From assembly GCF_000512205.2 (NCBI RefSeq), contig NZ_CP006644.1:3404520-3468519 (forward strand): a stretch of DNA of 64,000 nucleotides. Direction: 5' to 3'. This document shows positions 39,685 through 50,516 of the stretch, piece by piece (the stretch's first letter is position 1; each line of letters opens with the position of its first letter). Origin of the DNA: Sphingomonas sanxanigenens DSM 19645 = NX02 (lineage in GTDB: Bacteria > Pseudomonadota > Alphaproteobacteria > Sphingomonadales > Sphingomonadaceae). The notes below the pieces were generated by a model that did no database searches, had not been told where the DNA came from, and saw only the letters and a program-made list of their open reading frames with translations. Made by a program: the position numbers and the translations under genes.

Positions 39685-39715
39685 AACGCCCGGCGAGCAG
39701 GGCTCGCCGGGCGTT
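39685..39715. terminator. Hairpin downstream of lpdA
   Basis: A 14-bp stem (39685-39698 with 39702-39715, 3-base loop) lies about 50 bases past the lpdA stop, in the gap before the lipoprotein gene. It is a likely end of the citric-acid-cycle transcript. Confidence 0.6.
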
Positions 39716-39763
39716 GGTCAAACCGGTCGTCTTTCCATCGGCGATGCGCCGATGGGCAAGGCA

Positions 39764-41158
39764 TCAGACGTGGATGGGCTTACCCAAAACCGCCATCGCC
39801 GCTTCTTTGATCGCCTCTGAGTGCGTCGGGTGGGCATGGCAGGTGTAGGCGATATCCTCGCTGGTGGCGCCGAATTCCATCGCTTGGGCGACCTGCGCGA
39901 TCATCGTGCCGGCAACCGACGTGATGATCCAGGCGCCGAGCACGCGGTCGGTCTTGGCGTCGGCGATGACCTTCACGAAACCGGTGGTGTCGTGGATGGT
40001 CTTGGCGCGGCTGTTGCCCGCCATCGGGAACTTGCCGACCTTGATCTCACCCTTCTCGCGCGCCTGTTCTTCGGTCAGGCCGACGCCGGCGATCTCGGGC
40101 AGCGTGTAGACCACGCTCGGGATCACATCGTGGTTCACGATGCCGGTCAGGCCGGCGATGTTCTCGGCGACGGCGATGCCTTCGTCCTCGGCCTTGTGCG
40201 CGAGCATCGGGCCCGGGATCACGTCACCGATCGCCCAGATGCCGTCGACCTTGGTCGCGAAGCTGTGATCAGTTTCGATCTGGCTGCGCTTGTTGAGCTC
40301 GATGCCCGCCTTGTCCAGGCCGAGGCCCTCGGTGTTCGGACGACGGCCGATCGAGACCAGCACGACATCGGCCTCGATCGTCGAGGCTTCGCCGCCGGCG
40401 GCGGGCTCGACGGTCAGGGTCACGCCCTTGTCGGTCTTGGTGGCACCCGTCACCTTGGTGCTGGTGACGATCTCGATGCCCTGCTTCCTGAAGATCTTGG
40501 CGGCTTCCTTGCGGATCTCGCCGTCCATGCCCGGCAGGATCTGGTCGAGATATTCGACCACGGTCACCTTCGCACCCAGGCGACGCCACACCGAGCCCAG
40601 TTCGAGCCCGATCACGCCCCCGCCGATGACGACCAGATGATCGGGCACCTTGGGCAGTTCGAGCGCGCTGGTCGAATCGATGATCGACTGATGGTCGATC
40701 TCGACGCCGGGCAGCGGGGTGACGCTGGAGCCGGTGGCGATGACGATGTTCTTGGCACGGTAGGTCTTGCCGGCGACCTCGACGCTGTCCTTGCCGGTGA
40801 AGGTCGCGAGGCCCTTCAGCCAGTCGACCTTGTTCTTCTTGAACAGGAAGGCGACGCCGCCGGTGAGGCCGGTCACGGCTTCCTTGCGGCTCGCGTGCAT
40901 CGCATCGAGGTCGAGGCTGGCGCCTTCGACCTTAACGCCCCAGCGCGCAAGCGCGCCGGAATGCGCTTCCTCATAGAGGTGCGAGGCGTGGAGCAGCGCC
41001 TTGGAGGGAATGCAGCCGACGTTGAGGCAGGTGCCGCCCAGCGTCTCGCGGCTCTCCGCGCACGCCGTGCGCAGGCCAAGCTGCGCGGCGCGGATCGCGG
41101 CGACATAGCCGCCCGGGCCAGCGCCGATCACGAGGACGTCATAGTCGTAGTCAGCCAT
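39764..41158 (-). CDS. lpdA: Dihydrolipoyl dehydrogenase (E3)
   Basis: The E3 subunit reoxidises the lipoyl group and makes NADH for the 2-oxoglutarate dehydrogenase complex. The 464-residue protein has the FAD motif VIGAGPGGYVAA, the redox disulfide GGTCLNVGCIPSK (Cys44, Cys49), the NAD motif VIGGGVIGLELG, and the C-terminal CHAHPTHSEA carrying the His-Glu base. The start at 41158 (MADYDYD) is chosen over 41170. A 24-bp palindrome separates it from odhB. Confidence 0.96.
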   Translation of the reverse strand: MADYDYDVLVIGAGPGGYVAAIRAAQLGLRTACAESRETLGGTCLNVGCIPSKALLHASHLYEEAHSGALARWGVKVEGASLDLDAMHASRKEAVTGLTGGVAFLFKKNKVDWLKGLATFTGKDSVEVAGKTYRAKNIVIATGSSVTPLPGVEIDHQSIIDSTSALELPKVPDHLVVIGGGVIGLELGSVWRRLGAKVTVVEYLDQILPGMDGEIRKEAAKIFRKQGIEIVTSTKVTGATKTDKGVTLTVEPAAGGEASTIEADVVLVSIGRRPNTEGLGLDKAGIELNKRSQIETDHSFATKVDGIWAIGDVIPGPMLAHKAEDEGIAVAENIAGLTGIVNHDVIPSVVYTLPEIAGVGLTEEQAREKGEIKVGKFPMAGNSRAKTIHDTTGFVKVIADAKTDRVLGAWIITSVAGTMIAQVAQAMEFGATSEDIAYTCHAHPTHSEAIKEAAMAVLGKPIHV

Positions 41159-41200
41159 GGTGTACTTCACCTTTCACGCCGATTGCATTCCGGCAGTGTC

Positions 41201-41224
41201 CCCCCTCCCGCATGCGGGAGGGGG
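41201..41224. repeat. 24-bp perfect palindrome between odhB and lpdA
   Basis: Arms 41201-41212 and 41213-41224 are exact reverse complements with no loop (CCCCCTCCCGCA and its complement). It lies in the 73-base gap inside the citric-acid-cycle operon. It is the cleanest copy of the palindrome also seen at 20528-20547 and 35272-35295. Confidence 0.75.
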
Positions 41225-41231
41225 ATGTTTA

Positions 41232-42482
41232 TCAGAGGTCGATCAGAAGACGCGTCGGATCCTCGATCGCGTTCTTGAGCGCGACGAGGAAGGTCACCGC
41301 CTCGCGGCCGTCGATCAGGCGGTGATCGTAGCTGAGCGCCAGATACATCATCGGGCGAGCGACGATCTGGCCGTCACGAACCACCGGACGCTCCTCGATG
41401 CGGTGCAGACCGAGCACTGCCGACTGCGGCGGGTTGATGATCGGGGTCGACATCAGCGAGCCGAACACGCCGCCGTTGGAGATGGTGAAGGTACCGCCCT
41501 TCATCTCGTCCATCTTCAAGGTGCCGTCCTTGGCGCGCTTGCCGAAGTCACCGATGGTGCGCTCGATGCCGGCGACAGACAGGTCCTGCGCGTCGCGGAT
41601 CACCGGCACGACCAGGCCGTTCGGCGCGGAGACCGCGACCGAGACGTCGACATAGTCGCGGTAGACGATCTCGTCGCCGTCGATCGAGGCGTTGACCGAA
41701 GGCACGTCCTTCAGCGCCTGGCAGGCGGCCTTCACGAAGAAGCCCATGAAGCCCAGGCGGACGCCATGCTTCTTTTCGAACAGGTCCTTGTACTTGGCGC
41801 GCGCCTCCATCACCGCCGTCATGTCGACGTCGTTGAAGGTGGTGAGCATCGCGGCCGTGTCCTGCGCCTCCTTGAGGCGGCGGGCGATGGTCTGGCGCAG
41901 CCGGGTCATCCGCACGCGCTCTTCGCGGCGGCCGCCGGTGGCGGGCAGCGCCGCGGTCGCGGGCGCGGGCGTCGTGGCGGGCGCCGCCGCCGGCTGCGCG
42001 GCGCCGGACTTAACCGCCGCCATCACATCGTCCTTGGTCAGGCGGCCGTCCTTGCCCGAACCCTTGATCGACGAGGGATCGAGGCCATGCTCCAGCACCA
42101 ACCGGCGCACCGCCGGCGAGAGGGGAGGCGGGCCGGATTCATCGTCCGCGGCGGGCGCCGGGGCGGGCGCGGGTGCCACGATCTGCGCGGGGGCAGCGGC
42201 CGGAGCCGGCTTGGCCGCGGCTGCCGGAGCGGAAGCGGCGGCGCCGCCTTCCTCGATCACCGCGATCACCGCGCCGACCTCGACCGTGTCGCCCGGCTTG
42301 GCGGCATGCGCGCCCATCACGCCGGCCACCGGCGAGGGCACTTCCACCGCGACCTTGTCGGTCTCCAGGCTGGCGATCGGCTCATCAGCCTTCACCGGAT
42401 CGCCCGGCTGCTTCAACCATTCGCCGATCGTCGCTTCGGTGATCGATTCGCCCAGAACGGGCACCTTAACGTCTGTCGCCAT
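41232..42482 (-). CDS. odhB: 2-oxoglutarate dehydrogenase E2, dihydrolipoyl succinyltransferase
   Basis: E2 core of the 2-oxoglutarate dehydrogenase complex; also called SucB. The 416-residue protein has one lipoyl domain with target Lys43 ([10 protein letters not shown]), an Ala/Pro-rich linker, the E3-binding domain near 121-153 ([20 protein letters not shown]), a second linker and the acyltransferase domain with [13 protein letters not shown] (His387, Asp391). It starts 8 bases after the odhA stop, so the two are tightly coupled. Confidence 0.96.
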   Translation of the reverse strand: MATDVKVPVLGESITEATIGEWLKQPGDPVKADEPIASLETDKVAVEVPSPVAGVMGAHAAKPGDTVEVGAVIAVIEEGGAAASAPAAAAKPAPAAAPAQIVAPAPAPAPAADDESGPPPLSPAVRRLVLEHGLDPSSIKGSGKDGRLTKDDVMAAVKSGAAQPAAAPATTPAPATAALPATGGRREERVRMTRLRQTIARRLKEAQDTAAMLTTFNDVDMTAVMEARAKYKDLFEKKHGVRLGFMGFFVKAACQALKDVPSVNASIDGDEIVYRDYVDVSVAVSAPNGLVVPVIRDAQDLSVAGIERTIGDFGKRAKDGTLKMDEMKGGTFTISNGGVFGSLMSTPIINPPQSAVLGLHRIEERPVVRDGQIVARPMMYLALSYDHRLIDGREAVTFLVALKNAIEDPTRLLIDL

Positions 42483-42490
42483 GATGAAAC

Positions 42491-45409
42491 TTAGCCCTTC
42501 TTGCGGCGCTTGATCTCGGCGCGAACGCTGAGGCCGAGCGCATCGGCCACAAGCGCGCCCTGTTCGGAAAGATGACGGCTCGCGAGGCCGGTCGCGGGGG
42601 AGGCCGAAGCCGCACGGCCCGCGTAGCGCGCGCGCTTCGACTTCGTGCCCGCCTTCTTGAGGCACTCCTCGATGAGCGGCTCGACGAAGAACCACGCGCC
42701 GTTGTTCTTCGGCTCTTCCTGCGCCCAGACCACATCCTGAAGGTTGGTCAGGCGCTCGAGGCGCGCGACCAGCGGTTCGGACGGGAACGGATAGAGCTGC
42801 TCGACGCGGACGATCTCCGTATCCTTGACCTCGGCGGCATCGCGCGCCTCGATCAGGTCGTAGGCGACCTTGCCGGTGCACAGCACCAGCCGCTTCACAT
42901 CCTCCGCCTTGGGCGGCGTCGGATCGGACTTGAGTCGCTGGAAATGCGATGCGCCGATGAAGTCCTCGGCGCTCGACACCGCCATCTTGTGGCGAAGCAG
43001 CGACTTGGGCGTCATCATCACCAGCGGCTTGCGGAAGCTGCGGTGCATCTGGCGGCGCAGGATGTGGAAATAATTGGCAGGCGTGGTGACGTTCGCCACC
43101 TGCATATTGTCCTGCGCGCAGAGCTGCAGATAGCGCTCCAGTCGGGCCGACGAATGCTCCGGCCCCTGGCCTTCGTAACCGTGCGGCAGCAGCAGCACGA
43201 TACCGTTGGCGCGCAGCCACTTGGCTTCGGCGGCAGCCATATACTGGTCGATGATGATCTGCGCGCCGTTGGCGAAGTCACCGAACTGCGCTTCCCACAG
43301 CACCAGCGTCTTCGGATCGGTCATGGCATAGCCATATTCGAAACCGAGCACGCCATATTCGGACAGCGGGCTATCCAGAACCTCGATCCGACCATGAGGC
43401 ACGGTCGCGAGGGGGATGTATTTCTCCTCGCTCTTCTGATCGACCCACACCGCATGGCGCTGACTGAACGTACCGCGGCCCGAATCCTGGCCCGACAGGC
43501 GAACGCCGAAACCTTCGGACACCAGGCTGCCGAACGCCAGCGCTTCGCCCGTCGCCCAGTCGAAACCCTGGCCGGACTTGAACATCTCGCGCTTCGCGTC
43601 GAGCACACGGCCCAGCGTCTTGTGGATTTCGAGATCGTCGGGAACCGTCGTCAGGGTGCGGCCGAGGCTGTCGAACAGCTTCTTGTCGATGCTGGTCTCG
43701 ACGTTGCGCGGCGCATTTTCCGGATCGGCCGGGCGGTTCAGCCCCGACCAGCGACCGCTGAACCAGTCCGCGGCGTTGGCCTTGTAGCCTGCCGCCGCCT
43801 GGAACTCCTGCTCCAGCACCGCGACGAAGCGGTCGGCATATTCGCCGGCATAATTGCCGTCGATAACGTTCTGCTCGCGCAGCTTCTTCGCATAGATCTC
43901 GCTCACCGGCGGATGCTGGCGGATCTTCGCGTACATCAGCGGCTGGGTGAAGCTCGGCTCGTCGCCCTCATTGTGACCGAAGCGGCGATAGCACCACATG
44001 TCGATCACGACGTCCTTGTCGAACTTCTGGCGGAACTCGATCGCCATTTTGCAGGCGAAGGTCACCGCCTCCGGATCGTCGCCGTTCACATGGAAGATCG
44101 GCGCCTGGACGCCCTTCGCCACATCCGACGGATAGGGCGAGTTGCGCGCGAATTGCGGGCTGGTCGTGAAACCGATCTGGTTGTTGATGATGAAGTGGAT
44201 GCAGCCGCCGGTGGCGTAGCCGCGGATGCCCTGGAAACCCAGCGTCTCCCAGACGATGCCCTGCCCCGCGAATGCGGCATCGCCGTGCAGCAGGATCGGC
44301 AGCACCTGATCCATTTCCTCGAGATCGTCGCGCATCTGCAGGGTCGCGCGCGCCTTGCCGAGCACCACCGGATCCACCGTTTCGAGGTGCGACGGGTTCG
44401 GCACCAGCGACATATGGACCTTGATACCGTCGAACTCGCGGTCGGTGGAGGTGCCGAGGTGATACTTCACGTCGCCCGAGCCGCCGACATCGTCCGGATT
44501 GGACGAGCCGCCCGAGAACTCGTGGAAGATCACGCGATAGGGCTTGGCCATCACGTTCGCCAGCACGTTGAGGCGGCCACGGTGGGCCATGCCGATCACG
44601 ATCTCGCGCACGCCCATCTGGCCGCCATATTTGATCACCGCCTCGAAGGCCGGGATCATCGATTCGCCGCCATCGAGGCCGAAGCGCTTCGTGCCGACAT
44701 ATTTGCGGCCGAGGAACTTCTCGTACTGCTCGCCCTGGATCACCTTGGAGAGGATCGCGATCTTGCCCTCGGGCGAGAACTCGATGGCCTTGTCCTTGCC
44801 TTCCATGCGCTGCTGGAGGAAGTGGCGCTCCTCCGTATCGGCGATGTGCATATATTCGAGGCCGACATTGCCGCAGTAGTTCGCGCGCAGGATGTCGACG
44901 AGTTCGCGAACGGTCGCGCGATCGAGGCCCAGCGTGCCGCCCAGATAGACCTGGCGGTCGAGATCCTCGCCGCTGAAGCCGTGATATTCGGGCGTCAGGT
45001 CGGCGGGAAGTTCGCGCTTGCTGAGGCCAAGCGGATCGAGATTGGCAGCGAGGTGACCGCGCACGCGATAGGTGCGGATCAGCATCTGCGCGCGGATCGC
45101 ATCACCCGCGGCGCGAGCAATTTCGTCCGCAGACACCGGCGTCGGCGCAGGAGCGCGCTTCGGCGCGGCCTTCGGCTCCACCTGCATCTGGGTGGGATCG
45201 AGCCCCGCGGTCAGCGCATCGGTGTCGCTGGGGGGCCAGTTCGGCCGCGCCCAGCTCGGAGCCGCGGTCGTCTGCTCGACGCCCTCGAACCAGTCTCGCC
45301 ACGCCGGATCGACCGACTCGGGACTGGCGACATAGCGACGATAGAGCGTCTCGACGAACCCCGGGCTCACGCCCTCGATACCGTCGAACTCCTGGCCTTC
45401 AAAACCCAT
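42491..45409 (-). CDS. odhA: 2-oxoglutarate dehydrogenase E1
   Basis: The thiamine-diphosphate E1 decarboxylates 2-oxoglutarate; also called SucA. About 972 residues. It has the N-terminal E2-interacting segment ([20 protein letters not shown]), [15 protein letters not shown], the thiamine-binding GDAAFAGQG with NNQIGFTT, and the C-terminal [12 protein letters not shown]. The ATG at 45409 is preferred because AGGAG lies 7 bases before it; a GTG two codons upstream abuts the box. It is followed closely by odhB; two hairpins separate it from sucD. Confidence 0.96.
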   Translation of the reverse strand: MGFEGQEFDGIEGVSPGFVETLYRRYVASPESVDPAWRDWFEGVEQTTAAPSWARPNWPPSDTDALTAGLDPTQMQVEPKAAPKRAPAPTPVSADEIARAAGDAIRAQMLIRTYRVRGHLAANLDPLGLSKRELPADLTPEYHGFSGEDLDRQVYLGGTLGLDRATVRELVDILRANYCGNVGLEYMHIADTEERHFLQQRMEGKDKAIEFSPEGKIAILSKVIQGEQYEKFLGRKYVGTKRFGLDGGESMIPAFEAVIKYGGQMGVREIVIGMAHRGRLNVLANVMAKPYRVIFHEFSGGSSNPDDVGGSGDVKYHLGTSTDREFDGIKVHMSLVPNPSHLETVDPVVLGKARATLQMRDDLEEMDQVLPILLHGDAAFAGQGIVWETLGFQGIRGYATGGCIHFIINNQIGFTTSPQFARNSPYPSDVAKGVQAPIFHVNGDDPEAVTFACKMAIEFRQKFDKDVVIDMWCYRRFGHNEGDEPSFTQPLMYAKIRQHPPVSEIYAKKLREQNVIDGNYAGEYADRFVAVLEQEFQAAAGYKANAADWFSGRWSGLNRPADPENAPRNVETSIDKKLFDSLGRTLTTVPDDLEIHKTLGRVLDAKREMFKSGQGFDWATGEALAFGSLVSEGFGVRLSGQDSGRGTFSQRHAVWVDQKSEEKYIPLATVPHGRIEVLDSPLSEYGVLGFEYGYAMTDPKTLVLWEAQFGDFANGAQIIIDQYMAAAEAKWLRANGIVLLLPHGYEGQGPEHSSARLERYLQLCAQDNMQVANVTTPANYFHILRRQMHRSFRKPLVMMTPKSLLRHKMAVSSAEDFIGASHFQRLKSDPTPPKAEDVKRLVLCTGKVAYDLIEARDAAEVKDTEIVRVEQLYPFPSEPLVARLERLTNLQDVVWAQEEPKNNGAWFFVEPLIEECLKKAGTKSKRARYAGRAASASPATGLASRHLSEQGALVADALGLSVRAEIKRRKKG

Positions 45410-45422
45410 CTTCACACTCCTG

Positions 45423-45492
45423 GGGCTTTCCCGTCCGCGGAAAGCCCGCTCCTCTGCAGCGCCGACCGCGCCCCGCCGGCTGGGCGGGGCGC
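45423..45492. terminator. Two hairpins between sucD and odhA
   Basis: The 88-base gap holds a 9-bp stem (45423-45431 with 45439-45447, 7-base loop) and a 10-bp GC stem (45468-45477 with 45483-45492, 5-base loop). Neither has a T-tract on the minus strand. They could partly terminate or process the mRNA between mdh-sucD and odhAB-lpdA. Confidence 0.5.
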
Positions 45493-45497
45493 TTCGA

Positions 45498-46382
45498 TCA
45501 GCCCTTCAGCACTTCGGCCAGCGTGGTGCCCAGCTCGGACGGGCTGGACGCCACCTTGATACCCGCCTGTTCCATCGCCGCGATCTTGTCTTCGGCGCCG
45601 CCCTTGCCGCCCGAAACGATCGCACCCGCATGGCCCATGCGACGGCCCGGAGGGGCCGTGCGGCCGGCGATGAAGCCCGCCATCGGCTTCTTGCGGCCGC
45701 GCTTCGCCTCGTCCTTGAGGAACTGCGCAGCCTGCTCCTCGGCGTCGCCGCCGATCTCGCCGATCATGATGATCGACTGGGTCTCGTCGTCGGCCAGGAA
45801 CAACTCGAGCACGTCGATGAAGTTCGTGCCATTGACGGGGTCGCCACCGATGCCGACCGCGGTGGTCTGGCCGAGGCCGATCGCCGTGGTCTGGAACACG
45901 GCCTCATAGGTAAGCGTGCCCGAGCGCGAAACAACGCCCACCGAACCCTTCTTGAAGATCGAGCCCGGCATGATGCCGATCTTGCATTCGTTCGGCGTCA
46001 GCACGCCCGGGCAGTTCGGCCCGATCAGGCGCGACTTGGAGCCGCTGAGCGCCCGCTTGACCTTGACCATGTCGAGCACCGGAATGCCCTCGGTGATGCA
46101 CACGATCAGCGGCACCTCGGCGTCGATGGCCTCGAGGATCGAGTCGGCCGCGAAGGGCGGCGGCACGTAGACGACGCTGGCATCGGCACCGGTCTTGGTG
46201 ATCGCCTCGGCGACGGTATCGAACACCGGCAGGCCGATGTGCGTCTCACCGCCCTTGCCGGGCGTGACGCCGCCGACCATCTGCGTGCCATAGGCCAGCG
46301 CCTGTTCCGTGTGGAACGTGCCTGTGGCGCCGGTCATCCCCTGAGTGATGACCTTGGTGTTCTTGTTGACGAGAATGCTCAT
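45498..46382 (-). CDS. sucD: Succinate-CoA ligase, alpha subunit
   Basis: SucD binds CoA and carries the phosphohistidine of succinyl-CoA synthetase. The 294-residue protein has [39 protein letters not shown], and the active loop [11 protein letters not shown] (His251). Its start overlaps the end of the upstream unknown gene by 4 bases (ATGA). The partner beta subunit gene, sucC, is not next to it or anywhere in the window, although the alpha subunit cannot work without it. Confidence 0.96.
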   Translation of the reverse strand: MSILVNKNTKVITQGMTGATGTFHTEQALAYGTQMVGGVTPGKGGETHIGLPVFDTVAEAITKTGADASVVYVPPPFAADSILEAIDAEVPLIVCITEGIPVLDMVKVKRALSGSKSRLIGPNCPGVLTPNECKIGIMPGSIFKKGSVGVVSRSGTLTYEAVFQTTAIGLGQTTAVGIGGDPVNGTNFIDVLELFLADDETQSIIMIGEIGGDAEEQAAQFLKDEAKRGRKKPMAGFIAGRTAPPGRRMGHAGAIVSGGKGGAEDKIAAMEQAGIKVASSPSELGTTLAEVLKG

Positions 46383-46962
46383 TCGGTCCCGCTTCCCTTC
46401 GCGTTTATCCTCTGCGCCATCAGGCTGACGCCCACGACGTGTAATTGCGCTGCGACTTCGCTGCCCTTCGGCACGAAGCCGATCTGGGTCTTGCTGTGGT
46501 CCCTGGCGACGACGCCGGGTTCCCAGATGTAACTCAGGAAAACCTCCGGAATGTCGGTCTTCCTGAACCCTTCGCCGCCGAACCGCCGAACCGCCGCGTC
46601 GGACAGCGGCGCATCGGCGGTCATGTCGTAGACGCGGCATCCGACGGTGATGCCCTCTTCGCCATTGTCCACCGCCGAGAGCGCGAGCTCCAGCGGGCGG
46701 CCGGCCACGGTGCGGCGATATTCGCCGCCCTCATGGGGCAGCGGCACCGATTTGCCGAAGGCGACAAGCTCTCCGAACGGACTGTCCGGGTCTGGCGTAA
46801 ACCGTTCCCAGCCGGCGGCACGGATCGCAGCGTCAGCCGTTGCCGCGCTCTCCAGCGAGGTGCAGGCCCCCTTGAACGCCGCAAGCACGGCATCCTCGGG
46901 ATAGGCGGGCGACGCTGCCGCCGCCTGGGCCTGCATCACCAGCAGCAGAGCGGGCAGCAGCA

Positions 46963-46963
<1 letters not shown>
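46379..46963 (-). CDS. Unknown secreted protein within the citric-acid-cycle operon
   Basis: I do not recognise a family. The 194-residue protein starts with a short signal ([17 protein letters not shown]) and has a mature domain with [40 protein letters not shown] and a C-terminal [12 protein letters not shown]. It overlaps the mdh stop by one base (TGATG) and the sucD start by four (ATGA), so translation of all three is coupled. A GTG codon just before the ATG is an alternative start. It holds the place where sucC lies in other alphaproteobacteria, yet it is clearly not SucC. Confidence 0.8.
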
Positions 46964-47991
<1,028 letters not shown>

Positions 47992-47996
47992 TTAGG

Positions 47997-48024
47997 CCTA
48001 TCGGAACGCGGGGACAACCTGCAA
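47997..48024 (-). promoter_or_regulatory. Candidate promoter of the mdh operon
   Basis: On the minus strand TTGCAG (48024-48019) and GATAGG (48002-47997) are 16 bases apart, giving a leader of about 65 bases before mdh. The match is moderate. Confidence 0.4.
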
Positions 48025-48047
48025 AAAGCTTAGCCACCCGGAAATCT

Positions 48048-48070
48048 TTGCAACTACGAATTAGTTGCAA
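48048..48070. promoter_or_regulatory. 23-bp palindromic operator candidate upstream of mdh
   Basis: TTGCAACTA (48048-48056), 5 bases, then TAGTTGCAA (48062-48070) form a perfect dyad. It is AT-rich in a GC-rich setting, lies 24 bases upstream of the candidate -35 box, and does not resemble a terminator. It has the form of a dimeric repressor or activator site. Confidence 0.6.
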
Positions 48071-48093
48071 TAAACCACATCCCTGCCGCGATA

Positions 48094-48468
48094 TCAAGCA
48101 TCGCCCGCAAGATCCTGATACAGCATCAGCGTATTGCCGTCAGGATCATAAAAGGTCAGCAGCCTGACCATGCCGGGTATGTCGTCGATCGGCCCATCCT
48201 GTTTGACGCCCGCCGCGTCGAGCACGGCCTTCGCGGCATCGATATCGACAACCCCGAAGGTGGGGGTGACGCCGCCCGGAGTCGCGACCTCGACCTGCGA
48301 CAATCCCATATTCACCCGCGCGACAGGCGTGCTGAGTTCGCACCAGGCGATATCGTCCATGCGGTAGAGCACGGTCATGCCGAGCACCGCCTGGTACCAG
48401 GGGATCGAACGGTCGAGGCTGGTCACGCCCAGCGCCATCGTCAGCCCGCCATCGAATTCGATCGCCAT
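48094..48468 (-). CDS. VOC family (glyoxalase-like) protein
   Basis: A 124-residue single-module vicinal-oxygen-chelate protein. It has GVTSLDRSIPWYQAVLGM, VARVNMGLSQVEV, and the C-terminal LTFYDPDGNTLMLYQDL, which carries the usual C-terminal Glu position as Gln or Asp. Its substrate is unknown; similar proteins detoxify aldehydes or bind antibiotics. The ATG at 48468 has a GGGGAG box. It diverges from an HxlR-like regulator gene, probably its controller. Confidence 0.82.
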   Translation of the reverse strand: MAIEFDGGLTMALGVTSLDRSIPWYQAVLGMTVLYRMDDIAWCELSTPVARVNMGLSQVEVATPGGVTPTFGVVDIDAAKAVLDAAGVKQDGPIDDIPGMVRLLTFYDPDGNTLMLYQDLAGDA

Positions 48469-48532
48469 CGCACCGCTCCCCGTTCGTCGATTCACGTTCC
48501 ATTTGTATATCAACTATATTATTCGTCAATCG
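48469..48532. promoter_or_regulatory. Divergent promoter region of VOC gene and HxlR-like regulator
   Basis: This 64-base gap contains an AT-rich core (48501-48523) in otherwise GC-rich DNA. It includes CAACTA (48511-48516), the same hexamer as in the palindrome at 48048-48070, flanked by ATAT on both sides. It probably carries both promoters and the regulator site. Confidence 0.45.
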
Positions 48533-49069
48533 ATGCTGACGCTATCGGATCTTCAGACAATGGGCGCCAATCGTTGGGCGATGCCGTTGATGGCGGCGCT
48601 GGATGGCGCCGGCGAAATCCGCTTCGCGGTGGCGGAGACGCGGCTGGCGGCGCCCCGCAACAGCTTGTCGCGCGCGTTCGACCATGTCGTCGCCGCCGGC
48701 TGGGTGATGCGCAATCCGGGACATGGCCATCCCTTGCGCCCAGAATATCTGCTGACCGACGCCGGACGCGCGATCGCTGCCGCCGCCGCACGCACGATGG
48801 CGGAACGCAGCGCGCAGGGCCTCTCCCCCGCCGATCTCGGCCGCTGGACCCTGCCGCTGGTAGCCGGCATTGCCGGTGAGAAGCGCCGTTTCGGCGACCT
48901 GCTGACGCGGTTGGCACCGGTCACCCCGCGCGCGCTCTCGCTGACGATCAAGCAGGGCATGGGGGCGTCGCTGATCGCGCGCGACCTCCGGCCGGCCAGC
49001 TTTCCGCCGCTGCCGCTCTACGGCCTCACCCCGCGCGGGAGGGCGCTCGCCGAGGCGCTGCTGGCATGA
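48533..49069 (+). CDS. HxlR-like winged-helix transcriptional regulator
   Basis: A 178-residue DNA-binding protein. The first half reads as a winged helix (WAMPLMAALDGAGEIRFAVAE, SLSRAFDHVVAAGWV, then PEYLLTDAGRAI), and the second half (LGRWTLPLVAGIAGEKRRFGDLL, TLIKQ-like helix, LYGLTPRGRAL) reads as another: a fused or tandem HxlR-like arrangement. It is divergent from the VOC gene and may repress it. The two-module reading is from pattern alone. Confidence 0.72.
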   Translation: MLTLSDLQTMGANRWAMPLMAALDGAGEIRFAVAETRLAAPRNSLSRAFDHVVAAGWVMRNPGHGHPLRPEYLLTDAGRAIAAAAARTMAERSAQGLSPADLGRWTLPLVAGIAGEKRRFGDLLTRLAPVTPRALSLTIKQGMGASLIARDLRPASFPPLPLYGLTPRGRALAEALLA

Positions 49070-49136
49070 GAAAAGCTATGGCGCACCGCGACTTGGCGGC
49101 ATAGCCTGCGTGCATCAGATCATCAGGGGGATCCTC

Positions 49137-50477
49137 ATGCGCCGTCTCGCCGCCATCGCCGCCGCCTTGCTCGCCGCCACGCCGCTCGCGGCGCAGACCG
49201 CGCCCGCCAAGCCCGAGCCGGTCACCATCATCCACGCCGGCGCGTTGCTCGCCGAACCCGGCAAGCCGCCGCGCGGCGCCAGCACGATCGTCATCCGCGG
49301 CGGCAAGATCGCCGAGATCCGCGATGGCTATGCCACGCCCGAAGCCGGCGCGAAGCTCGTCGACCTCAAGGATCGTTTCGTGATGCCGGGCCTGATCGAC
49401 ATGCACGTCCATCTCTGGGGTATCGGCGGCGATCCGATGCGCGACCGGTTGACCGCGCTCAACCGCGACGATGCCGATGACATGATGTACGCGGTGAGCA
49501 ATGCGCGCGTCACGCTCGATGCCGGCTTCACCACCGTCCGCGATCTCGGCGGCAATCCCCGCGGCATGCGTGCGCTGCGCGAGGGCGTCGAACGCGGCGA
49601 CGTCGCGGGGCCGACGATCGTCAATGCCGGCGCGCCGATTTCGGTGTCGGGCGGCCATGGCGACCCCAGCAACGGGCTGGCGGAAACCTTCGCCGACGCC
49701 GTCCACCAGCATCAGATCAACACCTGCGACGGCCCCGACGATTGCCGCCGCGCGGTGCGGCAGCAGGTGGCGCTCGGCGCGCAGGTCATCAAATATATGT
49801 CGACCGGCGGGGTGCTTTCCAACGTTTCGGGCGGCCTCGGCCGGGCGATGACCGACGAGGAGATGAAGGCGGTCATCGAGACGTCGCACGGCCTCGGCCG
49901 CAAGGTCGCGACGCATAGCCATGCCGCGGCGGGCACCAAGGCGGCGATTGCGGCGGGGGTCGATACCGTCGATCATGGCACCTTCCTCGACGATGAGGCG
50001 ATCCGGCTGTTCAAGGCCAATGGCACCTGGCTGGTGCCGACGATGCTGGCACCCAATGCCGCGGTTCAGCAGGCGCGCGCCGGCGTGCTGCCGCCCGCGG
50101 TGATTCCCAAGGCGGAGGAAGCGGCGGCCGCTGCCTTCGCCAGCCATTCCAAGGCGATCGCCGCCGGCGTGAAGATCGCGTTCGGCACGGACACCGGCGT
50201 CTCAAAGCATGGCGACAATGCCCAGGAATTCGCACTGCTGGTCAAAGCGGGACTGACGCCCGCCGCCGCGCTCAAGACCGCGACGGTCAACGCCGCCGAG
50301 GCGCTCGGCCGCGATGCGACGATCGGCACGATCGCGCCGGGCAAGGATGCGGACATCATCGCGGTGGCCGGCAGCCCGCTGGAGGATGTGCGGCGGATGG
50401 AGCAGGTCGATTTCGTGATGCGCCACGGCGTGGTGCACAAGCTGGCGGGCAAGCGGCAGGGCTTTCCGGCGGAGTGA
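49137..50477 (+). CDS. Secreted metal-dependent amidohydrolase
   Basis: A 446-residue amidohydrolase-superfamily protein with a signal peptide (LAAIAAALLAATPLAAQ). It shows the metal-binding HVH (MPGLIDMHVHLW), a carboxylated-lysine site in VIKYMSTGG, THSHAA, VDHGTFLDDE and the Asp in FGTDTGVSKHG. The group includes Xaa-Pro dipeptidases and imidazolonepropionase-like enzymes, so a dipeptide or cyclic amide is the likely substrate. An AGGGGG box precedes the ATG. A 12-bp terminator hairpin follows. Confidence 0.88.
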   Translation: MRRLAAIAAALLAATPLAAQTAPAKPEPVTIIHAGALLAEPGKPPRGASTIVIRGGKIAEIRDGYATPEAGAKLVDLKDRFVMPGLIDMHVHLWGIGGDPMRDRLTALNRDDADDMMYAVSNARVTLDAGFTTVRDLGGNPRGMRALREGVERGDVAGPTIVNAGAPISVSGGHGDPSNGLAETFADAVHQHQINTCDGPDDCRRAVRQQVALGAQVIKYMSTGGVLSNVSGGLGRAMTDEEMKAVIETSHGLGRKVATHSHAAAGTKAAIAAGVDTVDHGTFLDDEAIRLFKANGTWLVPTMLAPNAAVQQARAGVLPPAVIPKAEEAAAAAFASHSKAIAAGVKIAFGTDTGVSKHGDNAQEFALLVKAGLTPAAALKTATVNAAEALGRDATIGTIAPGKDADIIAVAGSPLEDVRRMEQVDFVMRHGVVHKLAGKRQGFPAE

Positions 50478-50482
50478 GCGAT

Positions 50483-50509
50483 GGTGCCCCTCCCCCCGGG
50501 AGGGGCACC
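50483..50509. terminator. 12-bp hairpin between convergent genes
   Basis: A perfect stem (50483-50494 with 50498-50509, 3-base loop) fills the gap between the amidohydrolase gene and the convergent zapE. A shared terminator is likely. Confidence 0.7.
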
Positions 50510-50516
50510 TTACACC

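Noticed and set aside
42572-45559. A 995-codon open frame on the plus strand opposite odhA
   Set aside because: It mirrors the strong G/C third-position bias of odhA on the other strand; the product is low-complexity and rich in Arg, His and Asp, with no domain.
45498-46640. A longer sucD frame starting at 46640
   Set aside because: The added N-terminus is not SucD-like and overlaps the unknown gene; the ATG at 46382 gives the standard SucD start.
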